DNA from: CAZOHN01 sp964579325
Lineage (GTDB): Bacteria; Pseudomonadota; Alphaproteobacteria; Rhodobacterales; Rhodobacteraceae
Reading direction: 5' to 3'
Assembly (NCBI GenBank): GCA_964579325.1
Contig: CAZOHN010000094.1
Span: forward strand, 1 to 13,331
Length of the DNA: 13,331 nucleotides
The notes beneath the pieces are model-generated. The model had not been told where the DNA came from. It ran no database searches and saw only the letters and a program-made list of their open reading frames with translations. The translations under genes and the position numbers were made by a program. This document shows positions 12,909 to 13,331 of this stretch, one piece after another; position 1 is the first letter of the stretch, and every line of letters begins with the position of its first letter.

Positions 12909-13331
12909 TCATTCGTCGGCCACCCAATGCCCCGGCGCGACCTCCGTCAACCGCACCGGCGCGGGCGTGTCGCCCACGCGGCGCATGGCGCTGGGCACCT
13001 CGCCCTGGATGAAGCTGCGGTCGATGCGCCGTCCCGCTTCGGGCACCGGGACCGAGGCCAAGAGGCGGCGCGTGTAGGAATGGCGGGGGTCGCCGATCAC
13101 CGCCTGGCGCGGCCCGATCTCGACGATCTGGCCGAGGGACATGACCGCGACGCGATGGGCGATCTCCTCGACCACGGCCATGTCGTGGCTGATGAACAGG
13201 AGCGACAGGCCCCGTTCGGCCTGAAGCTCCATCAGAAGCTGCACAATCTGCGCCTGGATCGACACGTCGAGCGCCGAGACCGCCTCGTCCGCGATGACGA
13301 GCCGGGCCTCGGAGGCGAGCGCCCGGGCGAT
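12909..13331 (-). CDS. Peptide/nickel-type ABC transporter ATP-binding protein, C-terminal part (partial)
   Basis: The frame is open to the window edge, so the N-terminal half (Walker A and the ABC signature) lies outside. Visible are the Walker B stretch with LVIADEAVSALD and the D-loop (about 13266-13325), the switch-region H-loop ISHDMAVVEEIAHRVAVM, the LGQIVEIGP segment and the C-terminal extension HSYTRRLLASVPVPE that marks the Opp/Dpp/Nik subfamily. Walker B normally reads DEPTSALD; here the Pro-Thr are replaced by Ala-Val, an uncommon change, while the catalytic Glu is kept. The partner permeases and, usually, a second ATPase are expected just upstream of the window. It would power uptake of the ligand caught by the substrate-binding protein at 7275-8855. 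An internal GTG at 13265 is not the true start. Confidence 0.92.
   Translation of the reverse strand: MARALASEARLVIADEAVSALDVSIQAQIVQLLMELQAERGLSLLFISHDMAVVEEIAHRVAVMSLGQIVEIGPRQAVIGDPRHSYTRRLLASVPVPEAGRRIDRSFIQGEVPSAMRRVGDTPAPVRLTEVAPGHWVADE

Overview
The DNA is GC-rich, with long overlapping shadow frames on both strands. The protein families present (IS66 and IS630 transposases, a COG1228 amidohydrolase/peptide-transporter operon, phage proteins of a type common in that group) point to an alphaproteobacterium, most likely of the Rhodobacterales. This is inferred from protein resemblance only.

Left part (1-7226) is an accessory, insertion-sequence-rich patch. It opens with the C-terminus of an IS630-type transposase and a degenerate IS6-type remnant. 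An intact divergent pair follows: a 789-residue ThDP-dependent E1 enzyme of the AceE/MdeB kind (minus strand) and an Lrp/AsnC regulator (plus strand). This arrangement recalls mdeB/mdeR of Pseudomonas putida, but no methionine gamma-lyase, E2 or E3 gene is in view. Next come phage leftovers on the minus strand: an N-terminal stub of an M15-type peptidase, a small membrane protein resembling DUF6127, and the C-terminal end of an unidentified gene. These abut a decayed YgjP-like (HExxH) metallopeptidase gene, which an IS66 element has split. The IS66 copy is complete: tnpA-tnpB-tnpC, 12-bp terminal inverted repeats at 4184-4195 and 6547-6558, and a perfect 8-bp target duplication at 4176-4183 and 6559-6566. 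The patch ends in a gene-free, AT-richer stretch and a second IS6-type remnant that shares its inner breakpoint with the first.

Right part (7240-13331) is a compact minus-strand operon. In transcription order it holds a peptide/nickel-type ABC ATPase (5' end outside the window), two short-chain dehydrogenases, two paralogous COG1228 amidohydrolases and a periplasmic substrate-binding protein. The last five genes are joined by four consecutive 4-bp ATGA start/stop overlaps. The set reads as uptake of a peptide-like or amide solute, hydrolysis by two related metal-dependent hydrolases, and oxidation or reduction of products by two SDRs. The substrate cannot be read from the sequence, and this operon is the best candidate here for an undescribed pathway.
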